A DNA stretch of 64,000 bases, taken from NCBI GenBank assembly GCA_015075325.1, contig JABTUP010000006.1, forward strand, positions 62,001 to 126,000, written 5' to 3'. Each line of letters starts with the position of its first letter. Position 1 is the stretch's first letter. The translations under genes and the position numbers were made by a program. This document shows, piece after piece, positions 59,617 to 64,000 of the stretch. The notes under the pieces were generated by a model. The model had not been told where the DNA came from, made no database searches, and worked only from the letters and a program-made list of their open reading frames with translations. Origin of the DNA: Flavobacteriales bacterium. Its GTDB lineage: Bacteria > Bacteroidota > Bacteroidia > Flavobacteriales_E > Vicingaceae.

Positions 59617-60830
59617 TATTGATTCAAAAACTTTACGATAGAATAACCAACTTCTGTTCCTAAATTAACTGGAACTGCATTTCCAATCTGTTTATATTGT
59701 TGAGCCAGTGAACCCTCAAATGCCCAATCATCAGGAAAGGTTTGTATTCGAGCATATTCTCGAACAGTAAAAGGACGAGTTTCTTCGGGATGGCATCTTT
59801 CTGTTTGTTTTTGAGCAGGACTACAAGTAAGAGTTAAACAAGGTTCATCCCACCCTATTCGTCTTGCAATCCCAGTTTTTCCACCTCCTAAATAAAAACT
59901 TCCTCCCATAAATTCTTTTTGAATTTCAAGTGGTAAATCACGCCAATATCCTTTTTGTGGAACTAAATCTAAAACAGCTTTTTTACTATCTGGATATGAT
60001 GCTCCTTTCGATTTTGGGACATTAGAATCAAAAAGTTCTCCTTTTTTCAAAGCATCTTTTAAATTGTATATTTTCTTGTGTGGTTTTGGATATTCATATT
60101 GCAAATCAATATCCTTTCTAATTCCTACTAAAATTAATCGCTCTCTTTTTTGTGGAACTCTAAAATTTATGGCTTTAAGAACTTGAATAGGAACTACATT
60201 ATAACCAATTTCATCTAATATTGAAATCATTCCTTGTAATGTTTTTCCATTTTCGTGACTAAGTAAACCACGAACATTTTCACCAATACATATTGGTGGA
60301 TTTACTTCCTTTACAACTCTTGCGAACTCATAGAACAAAGTTCCTCTTGCATCAGCAAATCCCAATTTTTTTCCTGCATAACTAAATGCTTGACAAGGGA
60401 AACCTCCTGTAACAACATCTACTTTATTATGGTATTCAGAAAAATCAAATGATTTTATATCTCCTTCCAATACTTTCCAATTAGGTCGGTTTTTACGTAA
60501 AGTTTGGCAAGCCCATTTATCAATTTCATTCAAAGCAACACATTTTAAACCTGCTTTTTCTAAACCTACTGCTAAACCACCTGCCCCAGCAAACAACTCC
60601 AATACAGAATACTCATGATGTGGCTCAACATAGTTTGTTATAGTGTCTTCAATATCATGACTAAAGAAATTAGCAAATAAAGATTCTACTTGTTCTCGCT
60701 TGTAAACACGGTAGTTACTCATAGGTTCTCGAACAGCTGACAACTTACCTTCTCTATCCCAACGTCTGAGAGTTTCTTTACTCTTTCCAATAAGTTCTGA
60801 TGCTTCTGATAGTGACAAATATTCTTTCAT
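59592..60830 (-). CDS. DNA (cytosine-5) methyltransferase with N-terminal HTH domain
   Basis: A 412-residue m5C methyltransferase protecting the restriction site. Start ATG 60830 (a TTG at 60836 is less likely). Residues about 1-52 form a MerR/excisionase-type helix-turn-helix (YLSLSEASELIGKSKETLRR, WDREGKLSAV, YRVYKREQVESLF). The methylase part (from about 76) has motif I ELFAGAGGLAVGLE, the catalytic PCQ loop with Cys146 in GGFPCQAFS, ENV at 184-186, QKRERLILVGIR (VIII) and QIGNAVPV (X). A TAACC-N9-GGTTA dyad lies 13 bases upstream of the ATG, suggesting self-control. Fusion of HTH to methylase is known for SsoII/EcoRII-type enzymes with a different HTH. Confidence 0.93.
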   Translation of the reverse strand: MKEYLSLSEASELIGKSKETLRRWDREGKLSAVREPMSNYRVYKREQVESLFANFFSHDIEDTITNYVEPHHEYSVLELFAGAGGLAVGLEKAGLKCVALNEIDKWACQTLRKNRPNWKVLEGDIKSFDFSEYHNKVDVVTGGFPCQAFSYAGKKLGFADARGTLFYEFARVVKEVNPPICIGENVRGLLSHENGKTLQGMISILDEIGYNVVPIQVLKAINFRVPQKRERLILVGIRKDIDLQYEYPKPHKKIYNLKDALKKGELFDSNVPKSKGASYPDSKKAVLDLVPQKGYWRDLPLEIQKEFMGGSFYLGGGKTGIARRIGWDEPCLTLTCSPAQKQTERCHPEETRPFTVREYARIQTFPDDWAFEGSLAQQYKQIGNAVPVNLGTEVGYSIVKFLNQYYNLSKPR

Positions 60831-60842
60831 AACCAAGTTGTT

Positions 60843-60861
60843 TAACCTTATACAATGGTTA
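60843..60861. promoter_or_regulatory. TAACC-N9-GGTTA dyad next to the methyltransferase start
   Basis: TAACC (60843-60847) and GGTTA (60857-60861) are perfect inverted halves spaced by 9 bases, 13 bases upstream of the methyltransferase ATG. The total length of 19 is common for operators of dimeric HTH proteins of the MerR type. No equal copy is seen upstream of the endonuclease gene. Confidence 0.45.
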
Positions 60862-60948
60862 TAAAATTACTAGATAAAATGAATTTGACAATAATTTTTC
60901 AAAAAAAGCTTTAAAAATATTTCCCCAAGAATAACTTTAAAAAATAAA

Positions 60949-60976
60949 TTGATGGAACAAGTTTTCATTAACTTTG
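60949..60976 (+). promoter_or_regulatory. Promoter of the M28 peptidase gene
   Basis: TTG at 60949-60951 and TAACTTTG at 60969-60976, spacer 17 bases, 19 bases before ATG 60995. Confidence 0.65.
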
Positions 60977-60994
60977 AATTTCAATTTGTTAGCC

Positions 60995-62354
60995 ATGAAA
61001 AACATCTTATTTACCCTACTTTTCCTCACTACCACATTTGCTTATAGTCAAAACGACTCTCTTTTTATCAGGCAAATTTACAATGAAGCATTAGAAAACG
61101 GGCAAGCTTACCAAAATCTTAAAGTACTTTGCAAATCGATTGGAGCAAGAATTAGTGGCTCAAAACAAGCTGAAGATGCCGTAAGGTGGGGAAGACATTT
61201 GTTAAAATCATATCATTTTGATACGGTTTATTTGCAAGAAATTAAAGTGCCTCAATGGGTTAGAGGAACAAAAGAGGAAGCTTGGATAGAAAATGAAAAA
61301 GGAGATAAATTAAGATTAAATGTGTTGGCTTTAGGTGGCTCTGTTGCTACAAATGGTGTTTTAACCTCCGAAATTATTGAAGTAAAAAACATTGATGAGC
61401 TAAAACAATTAACCCAAAATGAAGTTGCCGGAAAAATAGTTTTCCTAAACGAAGCTTTCGACCAAAAACACATCAATACTTTTTCTGCTTATGGATATTG
61501 CTACCCTATTCGTGGCGATGGTCCAAATGAAGCCTCAAAACTTGGTGCAAAAGCTGTTATTATTCGTTCGCTTGCAACTCCAATCGACCATTTTCCTCAC
61601 ACAGGAGTAACCAGTTTTGATAAAGATGTTAAAGCCATTCCTGCTGCTGCAATAAGCACACAACACGCCAATGATTTAACCACTTGGTTGAAAAACGGAA
61701 AAGTTAAACTCCATTTAGAACTGAGTTGCAAAACCTTACCAGATGCTATATCGCACAATGTTATTGCTGAAATAAAAGGAAAAGATGATAAAATTATTAC
61801 CATTGGTGGACACTTAGATTCATGGGATGTTGGCGAAGGTGCTCACGATGATGGTGCTGGAATTATGCACTGTATTGAGGCTTTTCGTTTGCTAAAAAAA
61901 ATTAGATTTTAAACCGCAACACACCATTCGTTGTGTACTTTTTATGAATGAAGAGAACGGTAATTTTGGAGGAAAAACCTACGCCGAAATGGCAAAGAAA
62001 AATAACGAAGAACACATTTTAGCCATAGAAAGCGATCGTGGTGGTTTTTTACCGATGGGTTTTGATGTGTTAGGAACCGATGAACATTTAGAAATGGTTA
62101 AACAATACCAGAAACTGCTTTTTCCTTATGATTTATTGAAGTTTAAAAAAGGATATAGTGGGGTTGATATTACTCCATTAAAAGATGTTTATCCTGATAT
62201 GATGCAAATGGGATTAGCCATTAATTCGCAGTTGTATTTTAACTACCACCACTCTGCTGCCGATGTTTTTGAAACCGTTAACCAACGTGAATTAGAATTG
62301 GGTGCTGCTGCTATGGCTAGTATTGTTTATTTAATGGATAAAACTTTGAAATAA
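60995..62354 (+). pseudogene. M28 family aminopeptidase, interrupted by a frameshift in a run of eight A
   Basis: Start ATG 60995 gives signal peptide MKNILFTLLFLTTTFAYSQ. The first frame carries a PA-like insert domain and the first zinc ligands (GGHLDSWDVGEGAHDDGAG) and then stops at 61912 just after LLKKIRF. One base earlier within AAAAAAAA (61894-61901) the frame can shift so that it continues LDFKPQHTIRCVLFMNEENG, giving the catalytic Glu-Glu, and later HHSAADVFETVNQRELELGA with the last His ligand, to the stop at 62354. The combined length (about 450 residues) suits the family. It may be a true pseudogene, a sequencing error in the homopolymer, or a slippage site. Confidence 0.85.
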
Positions 62355-62503
62355 ACTAGTTTCAATAGTTTAACGTGAGTTCTATTTAAGGATTTAAGGT
62401 CATATTGTAATAGAAATGCCATACTTTCTATAAACAGATAAAACACTCTTTAACATCATTCCTCGCTCGACAAGGAATCTTAATAATGGTGAAAAATTTA
62501 GAT

Positions 62504-62539
62504 AAAAAAAATCCCGATTTGAAATCGGGATTTTTTTTT
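62504..62539. terminator. Bidirectional terminator between peptidase and T9SS genes
   Basis: ATCCCGATTT and AAATCGGGAT around one G, flanked by eight A and nine T. It ends both convergent genes. Upstream, 62355-62503 has no gene, only a small dyad ATTCCT..AGGAAT around 62459-62478. Confidence 0.92.
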
Positions 62540-62555
62540 ATTTTCAGAACCAAAT

Positions 62556-64000
62556 TTATTGTTTAACAATTTTCTGGTATTTAATTACCTCATCATTTTC
62601 ATTAATCAATTGAACAAAATAAATACCCGATTTTAATTGTTTGAATTCAGCAAGTTGATAAGTATTATTTCCTTCGGCAACAACTAATTTTTCTTGAACT
62701 GTTGCTCCCAACACATTTACGTATCTAATAGTATATACTGCTTCTTCTTTAGTATTTATCTCTAAAAACAATACCTCTTTAGCAGGATTAGGATAAATGT
62801 TTGCTTCGCCTTCGAAATTACTTTTTACAGCGACAATTTTAGAATAGTTTATTGAACCATCAAAGTCAACTTGTCTTAATCTGTAATACGTTACTTTGCC
62901 AAATGGATTACCATCAACATATTGATACATTAAAGTATTATTTGAATTACCAGCTCCTTTAATAGTTGAAAGAGCATTAAAGTTTACCATATCACTTGAT
63001 GATTCTACAACAAAATAATCATTATTGATTTCTGTTTCTGTAACCCATTCAACCAAATTTTTATTTTTTAAAGGTTTAGCAGTAAAAGAAGCTAGCTCTA
63101 CTGGTAAAACTGTTGTACATGCTAAAGAACAATTTGAGGTAAATCGATAAGCAGTATTTGTTTCTGACCAGTTAGTTGGATAATTATGACCAGCAGGAAC
63201 AACTGCAGACGTTCCGTTATAATTGTGTAGTCCTAGCAAAGCATAACCACCATTAAAAGTGGTACAAGTAGTTTTTTCTTTTATATGAATTTCAATATTA
63301 TTTGTTGTTTCATACAGCATAATTTGACCACTAAATTTAAGAGTAGTACAGTCATACATAGGAATATCATCATATTTAACAATAAAAATTCTATTAGGAG
63401 ATGTTCCTGTTGTTTGATATCTTACATTACCACCAATACCAGGATGAATATCCTGCCAAGGACCTAAAATTGCATTTCGTGGAGCATCACTTGTATTTGG
63501 CATTGCAGGGCCTTCAATACTATAAGGTGAATATCCTCCTGCTGTAACAGATGTTTCTGTTGGTGCTGCTGAATAACAACTTGGGAAAATCAAATATCCA
63601 TTTGAAGAAATCAACACATCGCTATACATAATACCATCAAAACAGAAATTAAACCCTAATGCAGTATATGAGTTAGCAAATCTATCGTCAGTAAATGTAA
63701 CTGAAGTACCAGTATTATATGCCACTGGAGCGTGAGTTATTGTTGATAAAGAGTAGTTTAAATTACAATCTGGTGGAGTTGCACAATTTGGTTGTGATGT
63801 TATGCATATATTAAAAGTAGTTGTTTGATTTGATGTTGATGTATATGTATAAACACGAACATAATATGTTGCACCAACGGTTAATCCTGTAACTGAACTG
63901 GTGTTTGGATCACTACAAACCAAAGGAGTTCCTAGAGAGCCACATGTACCACTATATACAGAATGATATAAATCGGTTGTTGAGCCAGCTACATTTGATA
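62556..64000 (-). CDS. T9SS type A sorting-domain surface protein, N-terminus beyond window
   Basis: The frame stays open through 64000 on the minus strand, so the gene starts outside. The visible 480 residues include part of a pre-peptidase-like beta domain (GTCGSLGTPLVCSD, VGATYYVRVYTYTS), a lectin/GEVED-like region about 85-270 with repeated Cys (CNLNYSLSTITHAP, GFNFCFDGIMYSDVLISSNG), a fibronectin-like strand set (LPVELASFTAKPLKNKNLVE, YQYVDGNPFGKVTYYRLRQV) and the C-terminal sorting domain (IYPNPAKEVLFLEINTKEEA, LKSGIYFVQLINENDEVIKY). LPVELxxFxA before the sorting domain is a classic Bacteroidota feature. Exported by T9SS; adhesin or enzyme role unknown because the N-terminus is missing. 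Confidence 0.92.
   Translation of the reverse strand, partial: SNVAGSTTDLYHSVYSGTCGSLGTPLVCSDPNTSSVTGLTVGATYYVRVYTYTSTSNQTTTFNICITSQPNCATPPDCNLNYSLSTITHAPVAYNTGTSVTFTDDRFANSYTALGFNFCFDGIMYSDVLISSNGYLIFPSCYSAAPTETSVTAGGYSPYSIEGPAMPNTSDAPRNAILGPWQDIHPGIGGNVRYQTTGTSPNRIFIVKYDDIPMYDCTTLKFSGQIMLYETTNNIEIHIKEKTTCTTFNGGYALLGLHNYNGTSAVVPAGHNYPTNWSETNTAYRFTSNCSLACTTVLPVELASFTAKPLKNKNLVEWVTETEINNDYFVVESSSDMVNFNALSTIKGAGNSNNTLMYQYVDGNPFGKVTYYRLRQVDFDGSINYSKIVAVKSNFEGEANIYPNPAKEVLFLEINTKEEAVYTIRYVNVLGATVQEKLVVAEGNNTYQLAEFKQLKSGIYFVQLINENDEVIKYQKIVKQ

Noticed and set aside
58852-60830. Defence island beyond the R-M pair
   Set aside because: Neighbours (SIMPL protein, M28 peptidase) are housekeeping or envelope genes; no other defence gene was recognised.
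60974-61912. Reading the first part of the M28 peptidase as a complete 312-residue gene
   Set aside because: It ends right after an eight-A run and lacks the catalytic Glu and last His, which continue in the next frame to 62354.

Overview
The window looks like a piece of an AT-rich chromosome from a member of the Bacteroidota, most likely Flavobacteriales or a close relative. The evidence is the complete Bat (aerotolerance) operon, C-terminal type IX secretion (T9SS) sorting domains, a TamL-type outer-membrane lipoprotein, DUF4294 and TIGR02757 proteins, several proteins with PorE-like architecture, and repeated -7 promoter boxes of the Bacteroidota form TAnnTTTG. No rRNA, CRISPR array, transposase or phage gene was seen. 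One tRNA (anticodon CAT) is present.

Layout. 1-5.2 kb: tripartite RND efflux operon (adaptor, inner-membrane pump, TolC-like lipoprotein), cut by the left edge. 5.4-7.5 kb: a secreted DUF6973-like protein and a 2-oxoacid dehydrogenase E2. 7.6-14 kb: three consecutive TPR/PD40-propeller proteins of PorE-like layout; a fourth lies at 43.6-45.7 kb. 14-15.5 kb: DnaQ-like exonuclease and an FAH-family hydrolase. 15.5-20.2 kb: a small peptide-secretion island (C39-peptidase ABC exporter, HlyD-like adaptor, double-glycine precursor peptide, 52-nt perfect palindrome), flanked on both sides by decayed pieces of a minus-strand TPR/coiled-coil signalling gene. 20.4-23 kb: clpB. 23-32.2 kb (minus): moxR-DUF58-orf-batA-batB-batC-batD-batE and a small secreted protein. 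32.3-36.9 kb: TIGR02757, DUF4294, START-like protein, tRNA-Met, purC and a DEAD-box helicase, with palindromic repeats between genes. 36.9-41.3 kb (minus): lipoprotein, two TPM-domain proteins, LemA and HtpG. 41.5-42.8 kb: two tandem paralogous secreted proteins. 42.8-50.1 kb: rRNA/tRNA methyltransferase, fourth PorE-like protein, TamL-like protein, and fused E1 alpha/beta that probably partners the E2 at 6.2 kb. 50.4-55.3 kb (minus): SGNH lipoprotein, FadL-like porin, T9SS protein, second SGNH lipoprotein. 55.3-58.8 kb: universal stress protein, nucleoside phosphorylase, SirB1-like and SIMPL proteins. 58.8-60.8 kb: Type II restriction-modification pair, convergent, with an HTH fused to the methyltransferase. 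61-64 kb: a frameshifted M28 peptidase and a T9SS protein cut by the right edge.

Most of the window is housekeeping or cell-envelope biology. The strongest candidates for something new are the exporter/precursor-peptide island sitting inside the remains of a signalling gene, the HTH-fused DNA methyltransferase with a 19-bp dyad next to its own start, the run of PorE-like proteins with three different C-termini, and the paired intergenic palindromes that appear to have changed in a compensated way.
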